64,000 nt of DNA. Origin: UBA1479 sp038109305 (GTDB lineage: Bacteria > Pseudomonadota > Alphaproteobacteria > Rhodospirillales > Casp-alpha2). Every line of letters starts with the position of its first letter. Position 1 is the stretch's first letter. Made by a program: the position numbers and the translations under genes. The stretch is from positions 62,001 to 126,000 of the forward strand of contig JAYNIR010000006.1 of assembly GCA_038109305.1 (NCBI GenBank), written 5' to 3'. The notes below the pieces were generated by a model. That model had not been told where the DNA came from. It worked only from the letters and a program-made list of their open reading frames with translations, and did no database searches. Positions 44,764 to 54,014 of the stretch are shown one piece after another.

Positions 44764-47166
44764 TCAATGCGCCCCGACCAGGACTTCGCGGCGGCCGACG
44801 CGGTCGGCCGGGCTGATCACGCCCTGTTGTTCCATCTGTTCGATGATACGGGCGGCGCGGTTATAACCGATCTGCAGGTGCCGCTGGATGAAGCTGGTCG
44901 ACGCCTTGCCTTCGCGGGCGACAAGCGCCACGGCTTCGTCGTAGAGCGTATCGCCGTCGCCGCCGCCGGGACCCGCGCCGAAATCGCCGCCCTCTTCATC
45001 GCGGGTGACTTCCTCGATGAATTGCGGTTCGCCCTGCGCCTTCAGGTGGCTGACGACCTGTTCGACTTCTTCATCGGATACGAACGGGCCGTGCACACGG
45101 GTGATGCGCCCGCCGCCGGCCATGTACAACATATCGCCCCGACCGAGCAGTTGTTCGGCGCCCTGTTCGCCCAGGATGGTGCGGCTGTCGATCTTGGACG
45201 TCACCTGGAACGAAATACGGGTCGGGAAATTGGCCTTGATGGTGCCGGTGATGACGTCGACGGACGGACGCTGCGTCGCCATCATGATGTGGATGCCGGC
45301 GGCCCGCGCCATTTGCGCAAGGCGCTGGATCGCGGCCTCTACATCCTTGCCGGCGACCAGCATCAGGTCGGCCATTTCGTCGACCACGACGACGATGAAC
45401 GGCAGCGGCTCGGTGCCGAGCGGCTGGTCTTCGAACACCGGGCGGCCCTCGGCGTCGAAGCCGGTCTGCACGCGGCGGGTCAGGACCTCGCCTTTCTTGT
45501 TGGCTTCGTTGATGCGGGCGTTGTAGCCCTCGATGTTGCGCACGCCCAGTTGCGACATGGCGCGGTAACGCCCTTCCATCTCGCGGACGGTCCACTTCAA
45601 CGCGACGACGGCTTTCTTCGGGTCGGTGACAACCGGCGTCAACAAGTGCGGGATGCCTTCGTAAACCGAGAGTTCCAGCATTTTCGGATCGATCATGATG
45701 AACCGGCACTGATCCGGCGTCAGCCGGTATAGAAGCGACAGCACCATGGCGTTCATGCCGACGGACTTGCCGGACCCGGTGGTGCCGGCGATCAAGAGGT
45801 GCGGCATGGTTGCAAGATCGGCGATCACCGGCCCGCCGCCGATATCCTTGCCGAGCGCAAGCGGCAGTTTCGCCTTGATTTTTTCAAACGGCTGGGAGGC
45901 CAGAAGCTCGCGCAGGTGCACGCCTTCGCGGTCGGCGTTGGGCAGTTCGATGCCGATGACGCTGCGCCCCGGCACGACGGCGATGCGCACGCTGATGGCG
46001 CTCATGGACCGGGCGATGTCATCCGACAGGCCGACCACGCGGGACGTCTTAGTGCCCGGCGCCGGCTCCAATTCATACAGCGTCACCACCGGCCCGGGAC
46101 GGACCTTGACGATTTCGCCTTTGACGCCGAAGTCGTCAAGTACGGAGGCCAGGTATTCGGCGTTCTGAGCCAGTTTGTCGGGGTCGTGGGACGGGACTTG
46201 GATAACGTCCGGGCCGCCCAGCAGGTCGAGCGTCGGCGTTGCGTAGGTGCCGTCCCCCAGGTTCAGCGACTTTTGCCGGTTGGCGCTTTTTGACGGCCGC
46301 GGTTTCGGCGCCGGCGGCTGGATCAGCGCCTTTTTATCTTTCGCCTTGCGGGCCCGGTCGAGAAGGCTCCGGCGGGGCGCCTTGGGCACCTTGATTTCGG
46401 GGTCGACGCTTTCGGCCGGACCGTTTTCGTCGATGTCTTCGTCATCGGCCGCATCGTCGAACCGGCCGTCGTCCGCTGTGCCCGGCGTTTTCAGGCGGTC
46501 GCGCAGATCGAGGACCCAAATGCCGGCGCGGCGGCCATGGTCGGCGGCGGACGCCGCCCCCCGGCCGATGGCGATGCCGCCGTTCAGCCAATCGCGGAGA
46601 GTGAATCCCAACGTGCCGATCAGCGCGGCCAAGCCCAATACGGCGGCAGCGCTGCCGACCCATTCGCCGGGAATGTTCAGGGCAAACCGTTCGGCCAGCA
46701 CCATGACGCCCTGAAACCCGAAGGCGCCGGCGATGCCGCCCAGTCCCGTCATCAACGGCCAACTATCGGGCAGCGCCAGGGGCGCCATGGCGACCGCGGA
46801 AAACCCCAGACTCAATAATAGATAAAGAACGCGAAGCGCCGCCGACGCCTGATGGCGTTTTCGGGCGAGGCTCCATCCCCAGGCGACCATCGCCAGCGGT
46901 AAGAGCACCGCGACGACGCCGAACATCTGCAGGCCCAGGTCGGCGGCCGCCGCGCCCGGGAAGCCCAGGGCGTTTTTGACCGCCGCGCCGCTCGCCGTAT
47001 TGAACGAAGGGTCGCCCGCGTGGAAACTGAACAAGGCGGTGAGCCCGGCGGCCCCGCCGATTATCATCGCCAGGCCCGCGATCTCCGCAAGCCGGCGGCG
47101 GACGAACGCCCCGGTCCCTTGCGGGAACAGGTTGAACAGTCCTGTGGTTTGGCGTGACACTGCCAT
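44764..47166 (-). CDS. ftsK: DNA translocase FtsK/SpoIIIE
   Basis: 800 residues. Four or more hydrophobic segments lie in residues 30-190, followed by an acidic/proline linker (235-300). The motor has Walker A at 461-468 in IAGTTGSGKSVGMN, then MIDPKMLELSVYEGIPHL and VVVDEMADLM. The C-terminal gamma winged-helix (LYDEAVALVAREGKASTSFIQRHLQIGYNRAARIIEQME) reads KOPS. It pumps DNA to complete chromosome segregation at the septum. Confidence 0.97.
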   Translation of the reverse strand: MAVSRQTTGLFNLFPQGTGAFVRRRLAEIAGLAMIIGGAAGLTALFSFHAGDPSFNTASGAAVKNALGFPGAAAADLGLQMFGVVAVLLPLAMVAWGWSLARKRHQASAALRVLYLLLSLGFSAVAMAPLALPDSWPLMTGLGGIAGAFGFQGVMVLAERFALNIPGEWVGSAAAVLGLAALIGTLGFTLRDWLNGGIAIGRGAASAADHGRRAGIWVLDLRDRLKTPGTADDGRFDDAADDEDIDENGPAESVDPEIKVPKAPRRSLLDRARKAKDKKALIQPPAPKPRPSKSANRQKSLNLGDGTYATPTLDLLGGPDVIQVPSHDPDKLAQNAEYLASVLDDFGVKGEIVKVRPGPVVTLYELEPAPGTKTSRVVGLSDDIARSMSAISVRIAVVPGRSVIGIELPNADREGVHLRELLASQPFEKIKAKLPLALGKDIGGGPVIADLATMPHLLIAGTTGSGKSVGMNAMVLSLLYRLTPDQCRFIMIDPKMLELSVYEGIPHLLTPVVTDPKKAVVALKWTVREMEGRYRAMSQLGVRNIEGYNARINEANKKGEVLTRRVQTGFDAEGRPVFEDQPLGTEPLPFIVVVVDEMADLMLVAGKDVEAAIQRLAQMARAAGIHIMMATQRPSVDVITGTIKANFPTRISFQVTSKIDSRTILGEQGAEQLLGRGDMLYMAGGGRITRVHGPFVSDEEVEQVVSHLKAQGEPQFIEEVTRDEEGGDFGAGPGGGDGDTLYDEAVALVAREGKASTSFIQRHLQIGYNRAARIIEQMEQQGVISPADRVGRREVLVGAH

Positions 47167-47190
47167 ATGCGCCTTATAGGTTATTAAGGT

Positions 47191-48381
47191 TTACAATACC
47201 TTAACAAGCCTTCTTAAGGCAGTCTCTATGGTTTCTTCCGCATGTACCAGGGCGACACGGATATATGCCTTGCCCGGGTTTGGTCCGTCGGCCGTGGTCT
47301 CGGCCATGTAGGCCCCCGGCAAGACCCGAATTGCCGCGTCTTTCCAAAGGGCTAGGGCCGCCTCTTCACCGTCCCCCACATTCAGCCAAAGGAAAAACCC
47401 GCCGGCCGGGCGGCGGAATTCGAAGCGGTCGCCGATGATGTCCTGGGCGATTTTGATGAGCCGCTGATAGGCGCCCCGGTAGCGAAAAGCGTCCGAATCG
47501 TCCCGCCACAGACGGGCCGAGGCGTAAAGCGCTGGGTGCGGCATCTGCGCGCCGACGAAATTTCGCAGCATCCGGTAACGGGCGATCAGATCCGGATCAC
47601 CGGCGACGAATCCGGACCGCATGCCGGGAGCGCTGGAGCGTTTGGAAAGGGAATGAAACACCAGAACGTTGGCGGCGTCGCCGTCGAGCGCCCGGCAGGC
47701 TTCGAGCGCGCCGGGGGGCGGCGCGGCGTCATAAATTTCCGCGTAGCATTCGTCTACGATCAGGGCGAAATCGTATTTTCGGGCGAGCAAAATCGCATCG
47801 GTCAAAAACCCCATCGACGCGACGCCGCCCTGGGGATTGCCGGGCGAGCACAAATAGAACAGGGCGCAGCGTCGCCAATCGTCCTCGGTCATTCGCGAAA
47901 GGTCGGGCATGAAACCGGTTTCCGCCGTCGCCGGCAGGTATTTGCGTTCGGCGCCGGAAAACACCGCCGCCCCCATGTAGGCGTGAAAGCACGGATTGGG
48001 CATCACCACGGTCGGCGGCCCGCCGCCCTTTTCCGGCGGCACGACAAGGTTGGCGACCAGGGACAGGCCTTCCCGGGTGCCGACCACCGGCAGCACATGG
48101 CAGGCCGGATCGATCATACCGTCGGGCAGGTGGTAGCGCCGCGTAAGCCAGCCGGCCACGGCGTCCCGAAAATCGGCGGTGCCGTCCGTCGCTGGATAGC
48201 GGCCCCACAGGTCGGCTTTTTCCGCCATGGTCTGGCTGAGCGATCCGGGCGGCGGAAAGGTCGGGTCGCCGACGGCGAGCGATATGGGTTCGAGCCCCTT
48301 TGCCGGCGGCACCGGATCCAACAGCGACCGCAGCCTGTCAAACGGATAGACGGGCAGATTGGCGTAACGGGGGTTGAGCAT
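47191..48381 (-). CDS. Aminotransferase class I/II, probable succinyldiaminopimelate aminotransferase (DapC-like)
   Basis: 396 residues from the ATG of MLNPRYANLPVYPFDRLRSLLDPVPPAKG. The PLP lysine lies in VFHSLSKRSSAPGMRSGFVAGD, and GDPTFPPPG is typical of the DapC subgroup. RYPATDGTADFRDAVAGWLTRRY and LVDECYAEIYD follow the fold-type I pattern. The N-terminal 'FD+LR.LL' element and the frequent presence of DapC in alphaproteobacteria support lysine synthesis, but other transaminase roles are possible. It is 24 bp upstream of ftsK. Confidence 0.88.
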   Translation of the reverse strand: MLNPRYANLPVYPFDRLRSLLDPVPPAKGLEPISLAVGDPTFPPPGSLSQTMAEKADLWGRYPATDGTADFRDAVAGWLTRRYHLPDGMIDPACHVLPVVGTREGLSLVANLVVPPEKGGGPPTVVMPNPCFHAYMGAAVFSGAERKYLPATAETGFMPDLSRMTEDDWRRCALFYLCSPGNPQGGVASMGFLTDAILLARKYDFALIVDECYAEIYDAAPPPGALEACRALDGDAANVLVFHSLSKRSSAPGMRSGFVAGDPDLIARYRMLRNFVGAQMPHPALYASARLWRDDSDAFRYRGAYQRLIKIAQDIIGDRFEFRRPAGGFFLWLNVGDGEEAALALWKDAAIRVLPGAYMAETTADGPNPGKAYIRVALVHAEETIETALRRLVKVL

Positions 48382-48474
48382 GGGCGGCGGCCTTCGGTTG
48401 GGTCGGGCGCAGTCTATCCGCGCCGGCCGGGCAGGGGAAGAAATCCACGTGGCCGGGCCCATAAACCGCAGCGC

Positions 48475-48513
48475 AAAAAAATGGGGCCAGAGGGACATTG
48501 CCCACCGGCCCCA
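48475..48513 (-). terminator. Intrinsic terminator of the glnK-amtB operon
   Basis: On the minus strand TGGGGCC (48507-48513) pairs with GGCCCCA (48482-48488), with an inner GGG/CCC pair, then seven Ts at 48475-48481. It lies about 30 bp after the amtB stop at 48544. Confidence 0.85.
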
Positions 48514-48543
48514 ATCAGGAGGAGAGGGGAGTAGTCGGTTACG

Positions 48544-49893
48544 TTAGATCGACTGGGAGCCCCTGAATTCGGGATAGGCTTCCATCCCGCATTCGGCCAT
48601 GTCGAGGCCCATTTCCTCGGCTTCCGAGCTGACCCGGATACCGATGACCGCCTTGATCACCATCCAGACGATGGCGCTGGTGACGATGACGAACCCGCCG
48701 ATCGCCGCCACGCCCAAGGCCTGGGTCGCGAACTTGGCGTCGCCGTTCGACAGCGGCACCGCCATGGTGCCCCAGATACCATCGCACAGGTGAACCGGAA
48801 TGGCGCCGACCACGTCGTCGATCTTGAACTTGTCCAGGAGCGGGACAACGACCACGACGATCACACCGCCGATGGCGCCGATGATGAGCGCCAGGCCGAG
48901 GCTCGGCGAATCCGGGCCGGCCGTGATGGACACCAGACCGGCAAGCGCGCCGTTCAGGGCCATCGTCAAGTCGACCTTCTTATAGATGATCTGCGTCAGC
49001 ACGATCGCCGCAACCACGCCGCCGGCGGCAGCGATGTTGGTGGTAATGTAGATGTTGGCGATGGCGATGACGTCCTTGGCCGACCCCATGGTGAGCTGCG
49101 AGCCGCCGTTGAAGCCGAACCAGCCGAGCCACAGGATGAAGGTCCCGAGGGTGGCCAGCGGCAGGTTGGCGCCGGGCATCGGCCGGACGGAACCATCGGC
49201 GCCGTACTTGCCTTTGCGGGCACCCAGGATGATCGCGCCGGTCAACGCGGCCCAGCCGCCGACCGAGTGAACCAGGGTCGAACCGGCGAAGTCGGCAAAG
49301 CCTTTTTCGGCCAGCCAGCCGCCGCCCCACTGCCACGCGCCCTGGATCGGATAGATAACGCCCGTGAGCACGACCACGAAGATCAGGAAGCCCCAAAGCT
49401 TAATCCGTTCCGCCACGGTGCCGGAAACAATCGACGCCGCGGTGGCGACGAACACCAACTGGAAGAAGAAGTCGGATGAAGCGGCGTAGGCGGTGACGCC
49501 TTCCCCGGCGAACTTGCCGCCGAGCGCCGCGCTGTCGTCGTGGCCCCACAGGCCGATGGTGCCCATGAAGCCCTTGTCGACCCCGTTGTACATGAGGTTG
49601 TAGCCGATCACGTAGTACATGATGGTCGCGATCGAAAACAGGCCGACGTTCTTCAGGCACTGCATGGTGGTGTTCTTGGTTCGCACCAGGCCCGCTTCGA
49701 GCATGGCGAAGCCGGCGGCCATCCACATGACCAGGAAGCCATGCACCAGGAACGAAAACGTATTGAAGATGAACTGCGATTCATCCGGCACGGCCGCCAT
49801 GGCGGGTCCGGAAAGAAGCAGCAGCACCGCCGCAGCGGCCAGGATACGGACCCTGCCCGCGGCTTTCATGCATTTGTGGAACATGTTTTTCAT
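48544..49893 (-). CDS. amtB: Ammonium transporter AmtB
   Basis: 449 residues. An N-terminal signal-like segment ends near AMA/AVPDESQFIF, followed by about eleven membrane helices. AGFAMLEAGLVRTKN, the GWFGFNGGSQLTMG region and DVVGAIPVHLCDGIWGTMAVPL hold the conserved His and Asp of the pore. It conducts ammonia and is gated by GlnK. It is 12 bp after glnK, the classic glnK-amtB operon, and ends in a strong terminator. Confidence 0.97.
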   Translation of the reverse strand: MKNMFHKCMKAAGRVRILAAAAVLLLLSGPAMAAVPDESQFIFNTFSFLVHGFLVMWMAAGFAMLEAGLVRTKNTTMQCLKNVGLFSIATIMYYVIGYNLMYNGVDKGFMGTIGLWGHDDSAALGGKFAGEGVTAYAASSDFFFQLVFVATAASIVSGTVAERIKLWGFLIFVVVLTGVIYPIQGAWQWGGGWLAEKGFADFAGSTLVHSVGGWAALTGAIILGARKGKYGADGSVRPMPGANLPLATLGTFILWLGWFGFNGGSQLTMGSAKDVIAIANIYITTNIAAAGGVVAAIVLTQIIYKKVDLTMALNGALAGLVSITAGPDSPSLGLALIIGAIGGVIVVVVVPLLDKFKIDDVVGAIPVHLCDGIWGTMAVPLSNGDAKFATQALGVAAIGGFVIVTSAIVWMVIKAVIGIRVSSEAEEMGLDMAECGMEAYPEFRGSQSI

Positions 49894-49905
49894 TTGAAAG
49901 ACCTT

Positions 49906-50244
49906 CTAAAGGGCGTCCTGACCGGATTCGCCCGTGCGGATGCGCACGGCTTCCTCCAGCTGGGAAACGAAGACCTTTCCGTCGCCGATCTTGCCGGTCT
50001 GGGCGGTCTTCTGAATGGTTTCGACGATCTGCGGGACGAGTTCGTCCTTGACGGCGATCTCGAGTTTCACCTTGGGCAGAAAATTCACCATGTATTCCGC
50101 CCCGCGATAAATTTCGGCCTGACCCTTCTGGCGGCCGAAGCCCTTGACCTCGCTGACGGTCATGCCTTCGACGCCAAGCGGCGTGAGGGCTTCGCGCACC
50201 TCTTCCAGCTTGAAGGGTTTGATCACGGCCATGATCAGCTTCAT
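49906..50244 (-). CDS. glnK: Nitrogen regulatory protein P-II (GlnK)
   Basis: 112 residues starting MKLIMAVIKPFKLEEVREALTPLGVEGMTVSEVKGFGRQKGQ. Tyr51 in the T-loop (YRGAEYMVNFLPK) is the uridylylation site, and KIGDGKVFV is the B-loop. It senses 2-oxoglutarate and nitrogen status, and blocks AmtB when nitrogen is plentiful. Next to amtB, it is called GlnK not GlnB. An NtrC-like site lies upstream. Confidence 0.96.
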   Translation of the reverse strand: MKLIMAVIKPFKLEEVREALTPLGVEGMTVSEVKGFGRQKGQAEIYRGAEYMVNFLPKVKLEIAVKDELVPQIVETIQKTAQTGKIGDGKVFVSQLEEAVRIRTGESGQDAL

Positions 50245-50586
50245 TGTTAAATCCTTTCTGTTCCGGCCTGCTTCGCGGCATTGAGCGTATGCGTCGCCGC
50301 GCACGCCGATTTGGGAGCCACAAAATCGGCTCTTGTCGCGGTGAAACATTTCAAGAAGTGCGCGGACTCGGCGGAAGGGGAATTTCCCCCTTAAAAAACA
50401 ATTGGTTAATGGTTATCCATCGGCGCATCAAACGCCATAAAGATACCTAATTTTTACCCAAAATCTATTATTTGCATAAAAATCATGCAATCTTTCGGGC
50501 TGGACAAGGCCGTGCGCCGATGATGAAAGTTTGCCAGCCACAACCGACACCGCCCGCGCCGCCTGCCGGCGGGCAAAGGAGAGATC
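50245..50586. promoter_or_regulatory. glnK-amtB upstream region with an NtrC-like site
   Basis: A 342-bp gap between divergent genes. TGCA-N9-TGCA (TGCATAAAAATCATGCA, 50473-50489) has the half-site spacing of NtrC sites, about 230 bp before the glnK ATG. A weak sigma-54-like element reads TGGCGT-TTGAT-GCGC on the minus strand (50422-50437), but its -24/-12 match is poor. The glnK leader contains a GGGGAATTTCCCC-like inverted repeat near 50376-50393. Confidence 0.45.
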
Positions 50587-51852
50587 GTGCCGCGAGCCAC
50601 GCCATCGGATCGGACGCCGGAACGCTTTGACGCGATCATCGTCGGTGGCGGGCTGGTCGGCGGTACGCTCGCCGCATTGTTGGCGGGGGCGGGGATCAAA
50701 ACCGCCATGGTCGACCGGGCCGACCCGCATGCCGGGCTGGATGCGGGGTTCGACGGTCGGGCGTCGGCGATCGCGCTGGCGACGCAGCGGGTTCTGGTCG
50801 CGGCGGGCTTATGGCCCGGCCTTGCGGACCGCGCCCAGCCCATGGACGACATTCGCGTCGCCGACGGCGGATCGTCCTTGTTTCTGCATTACGACCATCG
50901 TGATCTCGGCGATGAACCTTTCGGCTACATGATCGAAAACCGACACCTGCGCCGCGCGCTCTATGACGCGCACAACGCGCTGCCGTCGCTTGTCCAAATC
51001 GCACTGGCCCGAATTACGGCAATGGACTTAAGTCCGCGCGAGGCGCGGCTCGAAGTCGACGGCGGCGGGGCGCAGAGGACCCTTGCCGCGCCGGTGATTA
51101 TAGGCGCCGATGGGCGCGCGTCGCAGACCCGCGCGAGGGCGGGCATCGGGACGACAGGGTGGTCGTACGATCAGATGGGGATCGTCTGCACCGTCGATCA
51201 CCAACACCCGCACGGCAACGTCGCGCACGAACATTTTCTGCCGTCGGGCCCGTTCGCGATCCTGCCGATCCGGGGCGCCGCCGGGCGCGAGGGGCATCAG
51301 TCGTCGCTCGTCTGGATCGAACGGCAGGATCTGGCGCCGGCGCTGATGGCGCTTCCGGACGATGCGTTCCTGGCCGAACTGGCCCGCCGGTTCGGCGATT
51401 TTCTGGGCTCGGTGCAACTGGTCGGGCCCCGGTGGAGCTACCCCCTGGGCCTGCATGTGGCGGCCCGCGCGACGGCGACGCGGTTCGCGCTTGCCGGCGA
51501 CTCGCTCCACGGGATGCATCCGATCGCCGGCCAGGGCCTGAACATGGGACTTCGCGACGTCGCGGTGCTGGCGGAAGTACTGGTCGACGCCCGCCGCCTC
51601 GGCCTCGACCCCGGCGGTGCGCCGGTGCTTTCGGATTACGAGGCCCGCCGCCGGTTCGACAATTCCCTGATGCTGGCCATGACCGACGTTTTGAACCGGC
51701 TGTTTTCCAACGACGTGCCGCCGGTGCGGGCGGCCAGGGACCTGGGCCTCGGGCTGATCAACCGCCTGCCCGAGGTGAAGAAGTTCTTCATGTGTCACGC
51801 CATGGGTGATGTCGGCGACCTGCCGCGGGTCATGCGCGGCGAGGCGCTGTGA
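50587..51852 (+). CDS. UbiH/UbiF/COQ6-family FAD-dependent hydroxylase
   Basis: 421 residues from a GTG preceded by AAAGGAG. The FAD motif is FDAIIVGGGLVGGTLAALLAGAG, the second is PVIIGADGRAS, and the third is RFALAGDSLHGMHPIAGQGLNMGLRDV. The family adds ring hydroxyl groups during ubiquinone synthesis. Which position this one modifies (UbiH, UbiF, UbiL-like) cannot be told from sequence alone. The gene is alone and downstream of nothing of the pathway. Confidence 0.93.
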   Translation: MPRATPSDRTPERFDAIIVGGGLVGGTLAALLAGAGIKTAMVDRADPHAGLDAGFDGRASAIALATQRVLVAAGLWPGLADRAQPMDDIRVADGGSSLFLHYDHRDLGDEPFGYMIENRHLRRALYDAHNALPSLVQIALARITAMDLSPREARLEVDGGGAQRTLAAPVIIGADGRASQTRARAGIGTTGWSYDQMGIVCTVDHQHPHGNVAHEHFLPSGPFAILPIRGAAGREGHQSSLVWIERQDLAPALMALPDDAFLAELARRFGDFLGSVQLVGPRWSYPLGLHVAARATATRFALAGDSLHGMHPIAGQGLNMGLRDVAVLAEVLVDARRLGLDPGGAPVLSDYEARRRFDNSLMLAMTDVLNRLFSNDVPPVRAARDLGLGLINRLPEVKKFFMCHAMGDVGDLPRVMRGEAL

Positions 51853-51983
51853 TCCCCGCCGACGTTCGATGCGGGCGATTGATGCAGATCAAAGCGCCGC
51901 GCGGCGTACTTTGCGAGGATCGCGTCCGCCCCCGGCATTGACGGTTTGACGCCGCTCGGCAAAGGTTCTACACGAAAACCCAC

Positions 51984-52685
51984 ATGGCTGGCTGGCGCCC
52001 GGCCGCCAAGATCGGAATGGACCGCCGCTTGTCTTTTGAACGCAATACCGAAACGCTGCAAAAAAGCATCGAAAACTCTGATGCGCGGGCGACGCCGTTC
52101 CGTCATTGGCTGGTCGACCGCGTGTTCGAAGACGATGTGATCGAGGCGCTGGTCGCGCTGCCGTTCGACGCGCCCCGCGTGGAATATTCAAAGGGCGCCC
52201 GCGCGGCCAACAACGACACCCGCAGCTATTTCGATCCGGGCCGGCGCGACGAATTCCCGGTCTGCCAGACCGTCGCCGAAGGGTTCCAAAATGCCGAGAC
52301 GGTGAAAAAGATCGAGGCCATGTGCGATATCGATCTGTCCGGGACCTACCTGCGGCTTGAATACGCGCAAGACCGCGACGGCTTCTGGCTGCATCCGCAC
52401 AAGGACATTTCCGTCAAATGCCTTTCGATGCTGGTCTATCTGTCGGACGCGCCCGAGGGCGAAGATTGGGGAACGGATATATATTCAGGACCCAAGGAAG
52501 AAGACTATTTCGCGCCGACGCCGCATCAGAAAAATCGTGCGCTGATTTTCGTTCCCGGGTCCGACACCTGGCACGGATTCCGGTGCAAACCGATAAGCGG
52601 CATTCGCCAGACCCTGATCGTCAACTTCGTCACCGACGCGTGGAACAGCACTCACGAACTGGCGTATCCGGATCAACCGGTTTAG
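51984..52685 (+). CDS. 2OG-Fe(II) oxygenase-like protein
   Basis: 233 residues (or 222 from a second ATG at 52017). The iron triad is visible: H139-K-D141 in FWLHPHKD and a distal H197 in DTWHGFR, with R208 in SGIRQTLIVNF as the 2-oxoglutarate Arg. The spacing fits prolyl-hydroxylase-type oxygenases. The substrate is unknown; relatives in bacteria are linked to peptide or nucleotide-sugar modification. It is alone between two unrelated genes and convergent with the DUF971 gene. Confidence 0.82.
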   Translation: MAGWRPAAKIGMDRRLSFERNTETLQKSIENSDARATPFRHWLVDRVFEDDVIEALVALPFDAPRVEYSKGARAANNDTRSYFDPGRRDEFPVCQTVAEGFQNAETVKKIEAMCDIDLSGTYLRLEYAQDRDGFWLHPHKDISVKCLSMLVYLSDAPEGEDWGTDIYSGPKEEDYFAPTPHQKNRALIFVPGSDTWHGFRCKPISGIRQTLIVNFVTDAWNSTHELAYPDQPV

Positions 52686-52697
52686 CGCCGCCGCCGG

Positions 52698-53069
52698 TTA
52701 CGGATCGCGGCTCAGTCCCTTCGCGTCCAGCGCTTCAAGGTAGTCGGCCCATAGCCGTTCCTGGTTGACGCCCATGTCGTAAAGCGTGTCCCACGAATAG
52801 ATGCCGGTGTCGTGCAGGTCGTCGAACTTGAGCCGGACCGCATAGTTGCCCACGGGCTCGACCCCGATGATGTTCACGTGCCGGCGCCCGGCGACGATGG
52901 TCTTCTGCCCCGGCCCATGGCCCTGCACTTCGGCCGATGGGCTTTCGACGCGAAGCAGTTCCGCCGTCAACCGAAACGACGCGTCATCGAAATCGACCTC
53001 AAGCATCTTTTCGTCTTTCTTGACCCGGATTTCGTTCGGCGGGCGGCGGGTTTTGAATTTGTCGGGCAT
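52698..53069 (-). CDS. DUF971 (gamma-butyrobetaine hydroxylase-like N-terminal) protein
   Basis: 123 residues. The domain reads RPPNEIRVKKDEKMLEVDFDDASFRLTAELLRVESPSAEVQGHGPGQK then VNIIGVEPVGNYAVRLKFDDLHDTGIYSWDTLYDMG, the pattern of the DUF971 family, which also forms the N-terminus of gamma-butyrobetaine hydroxylases. Stand-alone forms are linked to Fe-S protein maturation or sulfur chemistry in some genomes, but this is not proven. Its start and the trm112-like stop overlap by one base. Confidence 0.9.
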   Translation of the reverse strand: MPDKFKTRRPPNEIRVKKDEKMLEVDFDDASFRLTAELLRVESPSAEVQGHGPGQKTIVAGRRHVNIIGVEPVGNYAVRLKFDDLHDTGIYSWDTLYDMGVNQERLWADYLEALDAKGLSRDP

Positions 53070-53272
53070 TATTTACGCACCTCGTTTTCCGCATCCGTCA
53101 GTTCCCTGGCTTCGTCGGGAAGCATGATCGGAATACCGTCGCGGACAGGGTAAGCCAGGCGCGCGGCCCGGCTGATCAGTTCGCCTTTCGCCGCGTCAAA
53201 TTCCAACGGTCCCTTGGTGACGGGACAAACCAGAATTTCCAGAAGCTTCGGATCGATACCGGGGTTTGCCAT
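53069..53272 (-). CDS. Trm112-like small protein with one remaining cysteine
   Basis: 67 residues: MANPGIDPKLLEILVCPVTKGPLEFDAAKGELISRAARLAYPVRDGIPIMLPDEAREL. The YcaR/Trm112 fold is clear, but three of the four zinc cysteines are missing, leaving one Cys (LVCPV). Alphaproteobacterial forms often lose them. Role is unknown; eukaryotic Trm112 activates methyltransferases. It is 42 bp after the Lon-N gene. Confidence 0.92.
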   Translation of the reverse strand: MANPGIDPKLLEILVCPVTKGPLEFDAAKGELISRAARLAYPVRDGIPIMLPDEARELTDAENEVRK

Positions 53273-53314
53273 GGTGGCTCTTTCTTCAAGGTTTCGTCAG
53301 AAACGCGTCGGCCG

Positions 53315-54007
53315 TCAGTGCGCCGCGCCCTTAAGGCCCACCGCCTCGCCATGCGCAGCCATGGTCAGAAGCTCCGTCAGCAGGCGCGCCTGCCCGGCGG
53401 GATCGGCGCATTCCAAAAGCGCCTGTTTATCGCGCCCGTCAAGCGGGCAGGCCATGGCCAGCGACGCCAGCAACTCCGAATCCGCCAGGCGTTCGATCTC
53501 GGTCCAGTTGGCGTCAAACCCCTGCGACTTGAAATATCCCGCGGCGGCCTTGATCAGGCCCACCCGGTCCAATTGGGCGTCGGGCCCGCCGCCGCCAGTC
53601 AGGTCTTGTTCAAACGCGGCATAAAGCGCTTCGACGCGGCGGTAGCCCTTTTCCATCGCCAGTTCCCGGCCGATGTGGAACCGCGTCAGTCCCAACAGCG
53701 TGATCAGCAGGCGGCCGTCGCCGGTTTCGCTGAACGACACGATGCGTCCCGCGCATCCGACCTGGCAAAGCGGCGGCTGTTCTCGGAAATCGGGATCGCG
53801 GGCCTCGACCCCCGGTCCGGGCGCCGGTTGGATCATGCCGATCAACCGGCCGGCGCCCATGGCGTCAATGGTCATGCTAACGTAGCGCGGTTCAAAAATA
53901 TTCAGCGGCAATTGCCCGCCCGGCATCAGCAAAACGCCCGACAACGGAAACACCGGGATCACATCCCGAAGGCGCCCGGCATCCGGATATTCGGTCCTCG
54001 CGGTCAT
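53315..54007 (-). CDS. Lon N-terminal (LAN/substrate-binding) domain protein
   Basis: 230 residues. PDAGRLRDVIPVFPLSGVLLMPGGQLPLNIFEPRYVSMTIDAMGAGRLIGMIQP is the LON substrate-binding fold. The ATPase and protease domains of Lon are absent. Such stand-alone proteins are common in alphaproteobacteria next to the thioredoxin-TPR gene and Trm112; their role is unknown. It starts 7 bp after the thioredoxin gene. Confidence 0.92.
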   Translation of the reverse strand: MTARTEYPDAGRLRDVIPVFPLSGVLLMPGGQLPLNIFEPRYVSMTIDAMGAGRLIGMIQPAPGPGVEARDPDFREQPPLCQVGCAGRIVSFSETGDGRLLITLLGLTRFHIGRELAMEKGYRRVEALYAAFEQDLTGGGGPDAQLDRVGLIKAAAGYFKSQGFDANWTEIERLADSELLASLAMACPLDGRDKQALLECADPAGQARLLTELLTMAAHGEAVGLKGAAH

Positions 54008-54014
54008 CGCCCGG

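Noticed and set aside
50422..50437. A sigma-54 promoter for glnK
   Set aside because: The -24 and -12 elements match too poorly to list as a feature of their own; mentioned only with the NtrC-like site.
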